Assembly (NCBI GenBank): GCA_038373865.1
Contig: JAXGGA010004756.1
Coordinates: forward strand, 1 to 64,000
Reading direction: 5' to 3'
Length of the DNA: 64,000 bases
Origin: Uloborus plumipes
Lineage: Eukaryota; Arthropoda; Arachnida; Araneae; Uloboridae
Part shown: piece by piece, positions 1-11,880 of the stretch
Layout of the letters: each line of letters begins with the position of its first letter
Numbering within the stretch: position 1 is the first letter of the stretch
Position numbers and translations under genes: made by a program
Notes under the pieces: model-generated
Told to the model about the DNA's origin: nothing
What the model saw: only the letters and a program-made list of their open reading frames with translations
Databases searched by the model: none

Positions 1-521
1 TAAAATTAAATAATTTTAGTTATTTAGAGCACCCTAAAAAACAAGTGACACTGCGTCAAGACTAAGTTGGATCGACGTTATTGATTGAACAGACGACGTA
101 ACTCCTCGTCTGTTCAATTAACTTTCTTTTCCTCGATAATTTTGGGGGAAACCAAATAAGTTTGTTTTTGCAGTAAATCTAAGTCAAAATAGAACTAAAA
201 ATTACGAAACGAAAAATTTGTAGACACTTTGTTCACCCCCTTAGGACACAATTCCACTACAGATACTCCAAGTACATTTATAACTCCAAGCTACAGACCA
301 TGTTGCTACGATTTCATTCCACAGAATCATTTTGTCAAGAGTTTCTCTGAAGGAGACCAGCTAACTTTTTAACAAACCTAGATACTTCGAAAGAAATACA
401 TATAGGCGAATTTTTAGAGCAAGTTTAACTTGGCTCTAATGATTTCTCTTTTTTATTAGCCTACTTTCCCGTTTAAAATAAAAGAAAGACGAAAAAAGCA
501 TTAAAAGTAGCTTAATGCATC
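1..521. other. AT-rich non-coding DNA with one short hairpin
   Basis: No gene or mobile element is recognisable here. The one structured feature is a perfect 13-bp inverted repeat, ATTGAACAGACGA at 84-96 and its complement at 106-118, around a 9-nt loop. The stretch otherwise looks like ordinary AT-rich intergenic or intronic DNA. Confidence 0.5.
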
Positions 522-579
522 TAAAAAATATCGCCAAGTCCAAAAAATATCGCCAAGTCTGAAAAATATCGCCAAGTTA
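522..579. repeat. Short tandem repeat of ATATCGCCAAGT
   Basis: Three near-identical copies of AAAAATATCGCCAAGT lie head to tail with a period of about 19 bp. The core TATCGCCAAG also occurs inside the foldback arms near 29.94 and 30.9 kb. That may reflect shared ancestry or simple sequence convergence. Confidence 0.75.
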
Positions 580-652
580 AAAAAATAAAAAGGTAAAATG
601 AATATCGAAAAATTAAAAATTTGAAAGTAGGGTATTGAGATGGGGAAATTGT

Positions 653-690
653 GTGTCGGTCGGTCTGTCGGTCTGTCGGTCTGTCCTGTC
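653..690. repeat. GTC-type microsatellite (CGGTCTGT)n
   Basis: Several head-to-tail copies of CGGTCTGT sit directly before the 148-bp tandem repeat. A similar layout, a GTAT/GTAC microsatellite followed by an 'ataactcaaaaac' stretch, occurs at about 29.70-29.76 kb. The two may be the same class of dispersed repeat. Confidence 0.8.
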
Positions 691-1268
691 CCCCCCTAAT
701 AACTTTTGAATGAACATTCCGATTTGAACAAACTTTTTTTTGTTGGAAAGATCTCGGCAAGTACAGCTCATTCCCATATTTGATTTTTCGATTTGACCAC
801 TTTTTGGATCAACTTTGAACCGTTTAAACAATCTGTCCCGCGATGCTAACTTTTGAGTGAACAGTCCGATTTGAACAAACATTTTTTTGTTCGTAAGGTC
901 TTATCAAGGCTACTTCATTCCCGTATTTACATTTCCGATTTGAACAATTTTTCGTTCAACAGTGAACCTCTCAAGCAAGCTGTCACCCCTAATAACTTTT
1001 GAGTGAACAGTCCGATTTAAATAAACTTTTTTTTTTTGTTCAAAGGATCTCAGCAAGGATACTTCATTACCGTATTTAAATTTTCAATTTGAACATTTTT
1101 TCGTCCAACATTGAACCGTTCAAGCAACCTTTCCCCACCTAATAACTTTTGAGTGAACCGTCCGAATGGAATAAACTTTTTTTTGTTTGAAAGATCTCGG
1201 AGATGCTCATTCCCACATTTCGCTTTTTGATTTGAACAATTTTTCGTTCAATATTGAACCGTTCAGAA
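691..1268. repeat. Four-copy tandem repeat, ~148-bp period
   Basis: The anchor TAACTTTTGA recurs at 700, 847, 993 and 1143, giving spacings of 147, 146 and 150 bp. Each unit reads: TAACTTTTGAGTGAAC, then CCGATTTGAA, a poly-T run, AAGATCTC, TTCATTCCC, GATTTGAACA, and TTGAACCGTTCA. The copies have diverged by substitutions and small indels, and the last one ends near 1268. Repeats of this kind are often the subterminal part of a retroelement, but no coding remnant is present, so I leave the class open. Confidence 0.85.
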
Positions 1269-2816
1269 AAAAAAATTAACATTAGCGCCTACGGGGAATT
1301 TAAGTTGAATGTTGATCCTGAACTTAAAGTCGGATTTCCTTCAAACTAACTTTGTAAGAAAATGGTTTTGATAAATAATATTTGTAAAGTACTTTCCTGA
1401 GTAACCTTCTGTAAGGACTCTGATTCTGACTCCGACTCCGCAAACATGGCGGAATTGCAGGCTCAGAAAAAAAATGACTGACTGTGCAGACGATTTTTTA
1501 TTTATTTATTCATTTGTTTATTTTATTTATTATTATTATTATTATTTTGTAACAAAAATGTTTCATTCACGCGAGCATTTTATTCTTTTTTTATATTTAA
1601 CAACTGGCAACGGATTAAAAGTGAAATTCGAGACATTTTATCAACGGACGAGTTTTTTTTTCTTTTTTTTTCTTTCTTTGATAAAATGTGTTTTGATTTA
1701 CTTTGTACTTTTTTTTTTGAAAACGATTGAGGAATTTTTCTACGGAAGAACTGTAACAGTTACATTCTTTAAAAGGTGCGACAAAACTTTATTTATTCAT
1801 TTATTTACTTTTTATGTGTCTATTTCATCTTATGAGAGGGGTATATTTTGCTTTTAGAAATCAGCTTTAAGTGCTAAAAAGGTATGTTTGACATAATTTT
1901 TAGTTTCAGATAATCAAGAGAATAAGGATCAGATGCTAAAATGCCGATGTCGATGTACGGGAAAGTAGGCTCGTTTAGTTCTTGACAGAACTTCTTTTTA
2001 TTGTTATTAAACAGTACTCTCAGAGTTGTGCCCTGAAGTTCAACCAGTATCAAAAAAGAAAACCACTTCAACTAGCACGAAGGATATCTTTCCCCGCGCA
2101 AAGGAAACAGGAACAAATATCTAAAGCCAACTACCGCCCACCTTAGCGAAAATTCTACACATGAACTCAATTAAGATAATAAAAATGATCAAACGAAGAA
2201 CTTATTATCAAGTATGCAAAAAAGCTATCAGCATAGAATAGTGATGTCAGCAATTGTATTTTTAATTTCCGACCTACATTCACTTTTGAAAGAACATGGG
2301 ATGGGAAAACTCAATTATATTTTAATATTTTTATGCCAAGAAAGAGGATAAAAAAATTAATAGCTTCTGATGAAATGCCAGTCTTTATTTGATGCTCTTA
2401 ACATTTGTCTCCTCATTTGGCACATACGGAGCTTCATATTCAGCAAAGCATAGAGGGGCCAGTTTAAGTTCTAAGTTTTTGAAAAGAACTCTTTTGCACC
2501 TTTATTTCCTGAACTCAAAATTAACGATTGGAGATTTCGTCTACATGAATTTTGATTTATTTTGATGTCTATCTCTCCATGAGTATGTGTTGAGTGCGTG
2601 CATGTATACTCGAGTCAATGAACTTTGTTCAAGAGCTTCTGCTAGGAAAAAAAATGATTAAAGAAAGCGAAGCATAAGAACTTATGTGAATGTAGATTAT
2701 TTTGTTATTGCTTCAGATGTAAAGTGAATGTATGTTGCGGACAGAAGAATGTATGTTGCGAATTAACAACATGACTGTGATTTATGGACAAAAATTCAGT
2801 TCACATGAAAACTCTG
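1269..2816. other. Non-coding DNA with a small hAT-like fragment
   Basis: No gene is seen. At about 1421-1451 a run of CTCTGATTCTGACTCCGACT resembles the CTCCGACTCCGCA end of the hAT element at 53.2-53.9 kb and is probably a short decayed piece of that family. T-rich low-complexity sequence (1490-1700) accounts for the short reading frames here. Confidence 0.5.
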
Positions 2817-3058
2817 TACCTCAGAACCAGACTAACGTAAGTCTATTTTCGCCATTTTGCAGTAGAGGGCGACAAAGATTGTCGGATACATGCAAAGGAT
2901 GGTACTCGCGCTCTTTTCAAGCTGCTAAATAATTGTGAAGGAATTTGTTTTATAGAACACTGATTTAATGGGTCGATGGGGAATAAGATTCTACATACAA
3001 TGAAGCAAAAAAGTGAAAGTCGCCATTTTTGGACTAACGTCGTTCTGGTTCTGAGGTA
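2817..3058. mobile_element. TA-flanked MITE, family 1 copy A
   Basis: A 242-bp element bounded by TA. Its terminal inverted repeats match perfectly for the first 15 bases (TACCTCAGAACCAGA) and then with small changes. A second copy with the same ends and matching interior blocks (GGAATAAGATT, ACATACA.TGAAGCAA, GCCATTTTTG) lies at 62562-62800. The TA target fits the Tc1/mariner group or another TA-specific family. There is no coding capacity. A short reading frame crossing its left end is not a gene. Confidence 0.8.
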
Positions 3059-5093
3059 CAGAACTATGAAAACATAGTTTATTCTTGGTAAGGCAAATAT
3101 GTAACCCATTCAAAATGTGTGCTGTAGTCCTCACAATGATGAATTTTAAATATGATATGATGATGATAATTTGATAATGATTAATTGATAATGATAATTT
3201 GATTCATCGTATTTTATACAGTGACAAAACAATCCAAATAAGTTGAAAATTTGCACTCGGATGAAGTGAAGCCTTAAAATATTTTTTTTTGTTCGGACAA
3301 AGAACAATTGCTGTGGCATAGCAAGCACTAATACGAATTTATACATAACGTCGCTGGTGGATTACTTTTATATGATGGACAGGTATTGTCAGACCTACTT
3401 TCAAGAACGGGTAGAATGAAGATGTGCGAGTAGGCGGAAGCAGTAGGAGCGGATTGAAAGAGAATTAATATAAAATCATAAAAATGACTCAAGACAAGTG
3501 ATTAATGCGAGATTCGACTTGAAGCAACAGTAACAAAAATTGCGTCTATCAAGTTCTGCTGTTGCCACTGCTCTCGGCTTTCGCCATCTTTGCAAGGATA
3601 GCGCAAGCGCAAAATTTGAGCAAACGAAAGTTTTTGTTGCTATCGCTTTTAGAATGAATTTAAAATGGGAAGTGGAAAAGAAAAAATTGTAATGAAAAGT
3701 GCGCAAGGAGGAACTCGAAGGTTTAAAGCAGGAGTTTTTAGCATTAATTCTAATGGACTTAGGTGAAATTCCAGCGGGAGCAACGTTTGATTTGAACGAA
3801 AATTCTTCAGGCAAAGCATTAGTTTTAACGTCTACATAAGCTCTTAAATTTGTGTTTTAAACTGCGAAATGACTTTGCATTTTACTGCATCAGATCTAAA
3901 ATTATTTTTTGGCAAAAATAATGAAAACCATACATATATCACTAATTTAAGATAAAAAATTCAACGAATATCTCCGAGAGTCTTTTATTATGAAAATTTT
4001 TATTATACTAAAAACCGTGTCCAAGGAGACGGTCTTAGGAATTAAATCTCTCCCACTGATGGAAAAAAAAGAAAAAAATTAAGAAAATATGTATTTAACT
4101 TATTTTAGCTTCAGCATTATTGTATGCGTAGAGTGCCGTCATGTAAAAAAAATCTGTGCACAATTGTAAATACTTTTGAAATATATTGTGTAGTACCCCC
4201 CACAAATGCTTTACAGCCGATTTTTAATACAGACGGCAATGTCAAACCGTGGAGATCACTGTTTAATGACTTTGACGAAACGATGCATGAAAAAAAAGCA
4301 ATGTTTTCCAGTATTTTATTTTTGCATCTTAATTCAGTTTCTGATGAAATCAAGCGTAAGGATGGACTTTTCATTCCATATAATAAAGTTGTGTAGCAAA
4401 TAAAATTATGGGTTGGGTTCAAGTATCTCTTATCTCTCAATATTTAAATGCTTATATTCATTTAGACAGACCACCGGGAATCCCCCCCCCCCCCGAATGG
4501 AACACAGATTTTTCCTTAGGCTTCTCAATATTCACCTCCATCCTCCCTCCGATAGCTGTGAGAAACGTTACAACATTAAATTTATTGCTTTCATTACAAG
4601 TACAACTGCGATAACTATTGCTTTTTGGACAAAAAAGGGACTTCATTCAGTTTTTCTCTTGCAGTAATACAAAGATACTTTTCTTTCTCATATCAGCTGT
4701 ACTTTTTTGGAGTACTCCTAAACGGAGAGAGTGACTTGGTGGAATTTCGTAAATCATGAAGGAATCTTGAAAAACTTACGATAAAGAAAAGTTGTTCTGT
4801 TCCAATTACACTTAAAGAGTAACATTTTGATATCTTTATACTACAAAAAAAAAATCGGCATGAGAAGTGGGTCTGCCTGAACACAGATGGTGTGCAAGGA
4901 GGCGAGGAATAGGGGGAATTACTGCCAAGTGGTTTTGGCCGAGCGCCAAAAAGCGGCATGCGACATTTAATGCGTTTTCTTCCGGCTCTCATTTTTTCTT
5001 CGGATCTAATGGCTTCGTCCTTGCGTGCAGCGTCTAACGATCCCGTCCACGAGTTGTGGAAACGAAGCCGACACGAAAGTTTCAGAGAACTTT
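3059..5093. other. Non-coding DNA, no recognised element
   Basis: I see no convincing gene or transposon. It includes a 13-base C run at 4482-4494. Short reading frames occur on both strands, for example minus 3476-3814, minus 4117-4440 and minus 4693-5103. They overlap frames on the opposite strand, lack recognisable motifs, and are best treated as chance. Confidence 0.5.
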
Positions 5094-6230
5094 GTCGCCT
5101 CACGCTCCTGACCCAGTGACGGCTGGGGCCCGGCGCGTCTATTTCGGAAATACTGTTTTGATTTGAATATTCTGCACCTTTCGTTCGAATAATTCAACAA
5201 AAAATTTAAAAATAACAATAATGATAATTTTAAAACACCGCTAAAATGCAATGAAATAATTTTGTTTACTTCAACTTTTGAAAGACTTCATGTCTCTCAA
5301 AATGTTAAACAGATAGTCTGCTATGAATTATATTTTGCTCAATTTTAAATTTTGTATATCAAGATGATTCAAAAATTTCTTTTTTTTTCGTCTGATACTC
5401 TTGACCTACTCAAAAACAGCTTCTATTATGAATTGTATGTTGCTTATTTAAAAATTGTTTAAATTATATAATTATGATTCTAAAAATTTCATTAAATTTT
5501 TATTTTTGTCGCCTCACACTCTAACCAACTAGTGTCGGGCAAGGGCGGATCCAGGTTCCAAGGGAGGGGCGATTGTTTTTTTTTTCCTGCTTGCCCCATT
5601 TTTTTACCACATATCCTGGTTAACATGTTCATTACACATGTTTCGGTCTTTAATTTGAAAAAAATCCAGATGAAAGCCCCAAATCCGAACCACTTTTCAT
5701 AGTCTTATCGAAGATCATCTAGAACTGCCTTTTTTGAACTTCAAAGTCGAAAAACTCCTGGAGAAGAGCCCTTCAAGGGAAGAGAGATCGTCCCCATCGC
5801 CCCTCCCTTGTATCCGCCCATGATGTCGGGACTCAGCGCGTGAGTTTCGGACATACTGTTTCAATCAACAGTTTCAATCTAAATATTACGCATCTTCGAC
5901 TCGAATGAAAATTGAAATAATTTTACTCAAAATCGTGAGAAAAAATTTGATTCACTTCAGTTGTTGAATTACGTTATTGTTACTCAAAATTCCAAAACCA
6001 AAAACTGCTGAAAAATATCTTTTACTAAATTGAAATTTTGTTTCAATCATGCAATGATGATTCTAAAAGTGTCGTCGAAGTTTCATTCCTCTCTTCCTCT
6101 TCCCCCACCTCCATCCTCCCTACTTATTACCGACGGCGTGGCTATGCGTGTCAGTTTTAAAACACTGTTTCAATTTAATTTCTCTGCAACTTCGACTCGA
6201 ATTTCAAAAGGAGAAATTATTTTAATGAAG
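5094..6230. repeat. Diverged tandem repeat, ~290-414 bp unit, broken by a hAT MITE
   Basis: Related blocks occur three times. TTTGTCGCCTCAC is at 5092 and 5506. The block 'tttcggaaatactgtttt ... gaatattctgcacctttcg' (5149) returns at 5847 and, more diverged, at 6152. 'GATTCTAAAA' preceded by ATGAT/ATTAT is at 5475 and 6056. Unit 1 spans about 414 bp and carries its own ~110-bp internal duplication (5322 and 5425). Unit 2 holds the 283-bp insertion described separately. Unit 3 is the most degraded. It could be a decayed minisatellite or part of a longer retroelement. Confidence 0.65.
5540..5822. mobile_element. hAT-like MITE with 8-bp target duplication
   Basis: A 283-bp insertion with terminal inverted repeats, CAAGGGCGGATCCAGG at the left and CATGGGCGGATACAAGG read inward from the right. 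Flanking 8-mers are GTGTCGGG (5532-5539) and ATGTCGGG (5823-5830), 7 of 8 identical, as expected for a hAT target duplication. Subterminal blocks (GGGAGGGGCGAT and its complement) extend the match. There is no transposase. Removing it and one target copy restores alignment between neighbouring tandem-repeat units. Confidence 0.85.
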
Positions 6231-6481
6231 TACATATGAAACTTCTTATTTGATTTGATTAACACGATGAAATGAATTCACAATTCATCTCAAACTCAAC
6301 GATTTAAAAGCAACCACAAATAGCCCATTATTTCAGCATAATAATTTTCAACAAAAGAACAAATCAGTTATACTTCTGCAGATGACTCAATCCACAAATC
6401 AGAATGTTATGCCCACTTAAATCAGAAACATGTGAGCCAAGTGGGCAATAGCATTAAAATCACGGTATATGGCATTGCAAT
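6231..6481. other. Non-coding spacer
   Basis: AT-rich sequence without a gene. The only structure is a short inverted pair, GCCCACTT at about 6411 and AAGTGGGC at about 6440. Confidence 0.4.
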
Positions 6482-6722
6482 TTATTGAAGGGTCTGGTAG
6501 ATGAAGGGGCTATGTAACAGTTTTTAAAAATACAATCTGGACACAGTTTAACAAATAAAACTTGGTACATTCAAAACTAGATGTCATTATACTAATTTCA
6601 TACGCTCACTTAACAACAAAAATAGAAAAGGAAAAAGCTGCAACAACAAAACTTTGAGCCTTAATTACTTGAAGTTAGGTTTTTGTTACATAAGCCCTTC
6701 ATCTCTCAAGACCTTTAATTAT
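6482..6722. mobile_element. MITE, family 2 copy A
   Basis: About 240 bp with inverted ends: left TTGAAGGGTCTGGTAGATGA, and right, read inward, TTAAAGGTCTTGAGAGATGA. The same family appears in the opposite orientation at 49964-50221. The interiors match too: 'ggtacattcaaaac ... atactaatttcatacgctcac' here pairs with the complementary order there. The target duplication is not clear, so the superfamily is left open. Confidence 0.75.
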
Positions 6723-9700
6723 CAAGTTCAGTAGAGCTCTATACTATTGAGGTTCTTTTCACATAACCCTTTGGTTCTGTAGTACATTCTGAACCTCATG
6801 CTCTACCTCGGAAGAAACAATAACACTATAAAAGCGAAATTATTCAAATATCACAGGCAATATGTCTCAATTTTCAAAATAAATCTTACTTGAATGCAGT
6901 CACATACACAAATACACATAAATTCTAAAAATTTCCATTTTGCATAACCACGATGAGTTTTCACTTACCTGCAAAAGAAACATAATTTTAGGAAAAGTAA
7001 AATAGAATATACAGAAAAAACAATATCATTAGTTTTCCTTTCAAAGGAAAGTTTTACAAATTTTCTCCAAATAATTTTAAAGAAAAGAATGGAAGGTTGT
7101 TGCACACACAATAGCTACTTTGAAATTCACACAAAGAAAATGTAATAAATATTTAGAGAGACAACGGATAATTTAAGCATTTTTCTCTTCAAAAAATGAA
7201 ATAAATATGTATGCTTTATATTTTACGCGGCATAAATTTAAAAGCGATCTATATCTATTTTAATAGGACAACCTGCATGTTCCCACATAGGGAGCTAGTG
7301 TTTATAGACACAGCAATAGGGTCTGTTGGGAGAAGGTGCTCAGGATGGAAAAAGGGTTGATTACAACTTAAAATGTATTCATAAATATTTCTAAAAATTC
7401 ATAACATCACTACAAATAATTCGTTTCATAAAACGCGTTAAATATTTCTAAAATTTCAATATATCATGAAAAACTGTATCTTTTGGTATATGAAATTGAA
7501 ACATTTTTTTTTGATATTATCAAATATTGGGGAGGAGAGGGGAGAATTTTTATGAGTCTGTTTCAGTATTAATCGAGGGTTTGAATTAAAAGTCGTTCAG
7601 CAACCCAGTAAATAAACACATCCAACCAGTGGACAAACACTAACATTTTCTAGTAGTTTTCCTTTTCAGAATAGTATAGAAGGAATTCATCTGTTGCCAA
7701 TCTTCATCAAGTTAAAAATTTATTTAACCATATAAAATAAATAGATAAATAAAATAAAAAAGAAAAAAAGAAAAATACGAGCTGTTTTTTCACTGGTCAG
7801 GCTAATCAATGTCACAAAGTATGGCTTTCAACATTTTTTATGTTGTGATGTCAAAAAAAAAGGGCGGAACGAATTACTAAGTGTTCAGGAAAAATGAAAA
7901 TCTCAACACTTTTTCGTTTCGCTTATAATGTTATAAAGAGGGGAGGGAGGGGATGACCTGGAAATAGATGCATCGGAACACATAGTATGAATTCGATCTT
8001 CCATCATCGCTCAGAACGTCAGTTTCGAACAGCTGATAATCCATCAAAGGATCCGTAACGTTCCATACTGCATTTCGTCCGCTTTGACAGTCTAATCGAA
8101 TGTCAAAAGAGGGTGTAGGAAAGATAATCTTATATTTTCACACTCTTCACGAAAAGGGAATACGTGTTTCTTTGTAAACAGAGCTAGTTTTCTTCCCCTA
8201 ACAATGACACATTATTGATTCCAGAAGTAACTGAGCGACAGTTTGTGGACTAAGATTTACTTAGTTTAAAATAGTACCTAACTCGTTATTCTTTAGGACT
8301 TGTCCCTCTTTACTTGTTATTATAAAAATTAATTTGCAACGTAATCCTCACTGGAGTTTTTTGCTTAAAAATTGAGTAACGGAAAGGCATCTTTGGAACA
8401 GGGAACTCTTTCGGTAGCTCAAAATTGGAATATTTAATGCAGCCAAAATTATTTGCAAGATGTTCTAAACAATATGGCTCGAAAAATTTTAGTAACTTTT
8501 TACAGCAAAAAAAAAAGAGAAGGGGAAGGAATACAAATAAAAATAAATAACATTCAATGCAGTATTAAACAATCTTTTTTTTTTTTTGCAATTAACGTTA
8601 TGACACTAAGTTTCATATTCTCAATAGTCTCAATCACTTCATGGAAAATTTACTACAGGGCAGCAGAAGTTAATTATCAAGAATTTAAAAAAACGTGCAA
8701 TTAACTCTGTGAAAAATTGGTAAGTTTAAAACAGCATTCCCACTTTGAACATGAATTGTTTGTTGCAAGTAAAACGCGTTATCCTCTGTGCAAAAACAAT
8801 ACAAAATAAACGATAAAAGAATGGTTATTGAATCAAAAACTTACAAAAACATTGCATACACGTGTTTCAGAATTACGAAGAATATCTTTTTTAGTGCATA
8901 AATATATGAGACTTAACTCGAAGTTAAAAAGTTTTCAACATATTTGGGAAAACAAGTTGCAACAGATTAAAAGTTTTCTGAGAAAAAAGGTACAATATAA
9001 AACATTTATCAGAAAAGAAACACTGAGTTTTTCATGTCCACTTTTAAATTAAGGAAAGAAGCATTTATAACCTTTTAGAATTAAGTATTTATAACCTTAA
9101 TTCATATGATTGCTAAATGCAAAATTTATTTAACTATCAGAAGAGCAAAATGTTGAGAAATTTTTCATAAGATTTATTAAACGAATTCATTGAAATTTAC
9201 TTATTAAAAATCATTCTTTCAGATCATATCGAATGTTATTGGTTTCAATGTTTAGCCATAGACCACATTTTAGCAAAAAATATATTTTGAAAAAAATAAA
9301 AAGGGGGGGGGGAGAACGTTCGAAATTTATAAATTCATCCCAAATCATGTGTTTAATTTCACGTTAAGTAATTTGAATTTTTTTTTGAGATGATTTCTGC
9401 AGATTATTTTTCTGTATGTTGAGAACTAAATGCATAATAAATTTTGTTTTGCAGTGATTGGAAGACGTTAGAATTTATCACAATGCACTCACTTTTCCAA
9501 AACATAGTCGCTGCTATAGAAGCAAAAAAAAGAGACAAAAATGTTTTGTAGGCAGAGGATTCGAAACGATAATAGGCCCTCAAGCTTGAAAAGCATGCAA
9601 ATAAAAGAAACATAGTATTGTCCGCCCAAGAGGAAAGCAAACTTTGCTATCGGAGTAGCTGCCTACACTTGCAGATAAGTCGCAAGACAGTGCAAATAGA

Positions 9701-9997
9701 TTTCAAAAACACTAAGAAAAACAACCGTAAGAACTTCCCTTTCCAGTTAACAGAAAAGTTTTAGAAAGACAGGGTGAGCACAAATGATAGATCTGATTCC
9801 AAAAAATCCTATTTTTTTATATTGCTGCATATATTACAATAAGTGATACATGAATTTAAAGATAAACATACTATTTTTTTTCAGAAAAAATTCAATTGCA
9901 CAAATGTGTGAGTACATTGTGCGAAGTGTTAAAAATGCTCTGATTAAAAATGCTCTATGTTGGAGACTTTTGTTAAACGACAAGATCTAATCTGTAA
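6723..9997. other. 3.3 kb of AT-rich non-coding DNA
   Basis: No gene or full transposon is visible. It holds poly-A and poly-T tracts, a 10-base G run at 9303-9312, and a short direct duplication around 'ATTTATAACCTT' at 9061 and 9086. Reading frames of 74-83 codons at 8453-8704 and 8828-9052 are low-complexity and unrecognised. Confidence 0.5.
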
Positions 9998-10166
9998 TCC
10001 AGTTCGTTCCACACATTTTAGTGTATTACACTGTCAACGGTTTATTTAGTGCAGCAAAAATGCGCTTTTGAAGTTTGCGTTTTGTTTTTGGCAACAGGAG
10101 TAAATAAACATTGTCTTTCATGTAATCACACAAAAAGAAATCACACGATATGTGGAACGAACTGGA
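9998..10166. mobile_element. Short MITE with 3-bp TAA flanks
   Basis: A 169-bp element with 16-bp perfect terminal inverted repeats, TCCAGTTCGTTCCACA, flanked on both sides by TAA (9995-9997 and 10167-10169). A 3-bp TWA/TAA target is typical of PIF/Harbinger elements, but the terminal sequence alone does not prove membership. There is no coding content. Confidence 0.75.
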
Positions 10167-10628
10167 TAATAGCCTAGACACACACACTCACACAATCTTA
10201 ACTTTTTATTTAACTTTAGATGTTTGTATGTTGTAGAGTAACGAAAGGCTCAAACATAGGGACAAAAAAAAAAGGTATATTACTTTTTACATACATGTAT
10301 CACTTTCGGTTATATGTGCAGTAGTTCTAAAAATATTCTTTTTAAAAATCGGTGCTGTCATTTATGCTCACCTTATATGTTGCAGAGGTGTATGAAATTA
10401 CTAATGAAAGTCCGCGATGAACTATAAAGCATAGCGTAAAAATCATGCAAAAAGAAATTTTAAAAGTATTGATCGAAGAAAACCTTTTCATCATATTCTA
10501 CCTTTTTTGGAGGGAGTCGGGTCTTGACTGTAAATTTTGTATAAGGAGTTATCTATAACTAAATATTTCAAATAATACGTGTTTCTGCGAAATACTACTA
10601 ACCGAAAAAACTAAAGCCCTTAGAGCAG
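10167..10628. other. Non-coding spacer
   Basis: AT-rich sequence with short A runs and CACACA repeats. I see nothing else. Confidence 0.4.
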
Positions 10629-10928
10629 CAGTGTTTCTTCCGAAACTATGTGGCGCGGTTCCCCCAGGGAACCGTGAAGTTTTCATACGAGTGCCGTAAA
10701 TTTCCCAATAATGTCAGAAACAATTAGGGATTTATTAATTATAAAACTTTTACGATATTTCGCGAGGTCCCAACAGAATAAATAAGGGCTACGAAGTGCA
10801 AACATACGAGTTTTATTTATTTTTGCCAGTTAGTTTATGATTAGTTATACTTTTTCTAGGAAGGGCGACGTGGGAAAATTTTAATTTTTAAAGAAGCTCC
10901 TTGATTCAAAAAAGTTTGGGAAAAACTG
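10629..10928. mobile_element. hAT-like MITE, decayed
   Basis: About 300 bp. The left end CAGTGTTTCTTCCGAAAC and the right end read inward, CAGTTTTTCCCAAAC, match with a 2-base gap and resemble the CAGNGTTTCNNAAAC ends of many hAT elements. Near the left end CGGTTCCC (10656-10663) pairs with GGGAACCG (10667-10674), a common hairpin in such elements. No clean 8-bp target duplication is visible, so this is probably an old copy. Confidence 0.55.
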
Positions 10929-11619
10929 CTTTGGAGTATAAATAAATGCATTAGAAACGAACCACAATATTCAATATTTAATTGTAACAAGATTTGAGTT
11001 AGGGACTGACCATTGATGTCACATTTCAACATGTTTGACCGTTACACGTCAAGCTATATCACATTAACATAGTGCCATAAAAATGTTTCTATTGAAGCAA
11101 TGCGTGTGATGTCGCAGTTCCTGTTACCCTCCCCCTCCCCTTTGTCACAAACTGTCACAATTTTACGAACCCCCCTTCTAATTCCCCTCAAAGCGTGACA
11201 GCATTTAAGAAATTGGGAAACCTTACGAAAACGCATCACATTCTGTCTTCCTTGATATTGACGCGAATATAAAATGCGACAGCATATTTGATAAGTACAT
11301 GGAAAATTCATGTTAGAAAAATATTGCTCATTCCAGAGTCTTACTCGCAATGAGAAAAGAAACATTATTTAAGCAAAATAATTTTTCACTTAAACATCAA
11401 TACAAAATAACACAATGCATTACGTTAAGATACAGATATTGAACAAATTACTAACTATTTAACTGAGTAAATAATTTATAATGAATCCTTTCAAATAAGT
11501 TATTTGGGACATAGATAAATTTTTCTTTTGTCTGTGCTGCTAAATGTGGAAAAAAATGAGGCAAAATTATCAGAGGAAAAACCCACAGTAGCATTGCCTT
11601 TCTTTCAAATTTGTTATTA
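10929..11619. other. Non-coding DNA with a dispersed C-rich repeat
   Basis: No gene. The part at about 11090-11165 (AGCAATGCGTGTGATGTCG, then CCCTCCCCCTCCCCTTTGT, then CACAA) resembles the complement of 44790-44910, so it belongs to a repeat family present here in both orientations. A 103-codon minus-strand frame (11054-11365) runs through this repeat and is not considered a gene. Confidence 0.5.
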
Positions 11620-11880
11620 ATTTAAGGGGCAAGTGGATAAAGATGATATGTGACAATTTTGGAAAAACATACTTTTTATCATGGATAAAGATGAAAAGGT
11701 AATAAATTTTTTTTGAAAGTTTTTTCTAGAAATTAAAAAAAATTTCACATATCTTTATTCACTTGCCCCTTCAATTGTGTTTTTGGGTTAACACAATTGA
11801 ACACACACTAATTTGAATTTGTGCAAACCGGCGAAATTCAAATGTCACATATCACCTTCATCCACTTGCTCATTCAATTA
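11620..11880. mobile_element. MITE with one left and two right ends
   Basis: The left terminus AAGGGGCAAGTGGATAAAG (from 11624) is mirrored twice: at about 11745-11771 (CTTTATTCACTTGCCCCTT) and again at about 11840-11878 (CCACTTGCTCATTCAATTA with GTCACATATCACCTTC before it). The outer pair shares more subterminal sequence (GATGATATGTGAC against GGTGATATGTGAC), so 11620-11880 is probably the full element. The inner end would then be a nested or duplicated terminus. An AATTGTG..TAACACAATT inverted pair lies between the two right ends. Confidence 0.65.

Noticed and set aside
4693..5103. Longest reading frame in the window (136 codons, minus strand)
   Set aside because: No recognisable domain or signal. 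Its end enters a tandem repeat and its composition is Ser/Arg/Phe-rich, as expected from chance. No splice or codon-use support is visible.
6409..6450. GCCCACTT/AAGTGGGC inverted pair as a MITE end
   Set aside because: Eight bases of pairing over a ~25-nt gap, without flanking duplication or a second copy, is too little.
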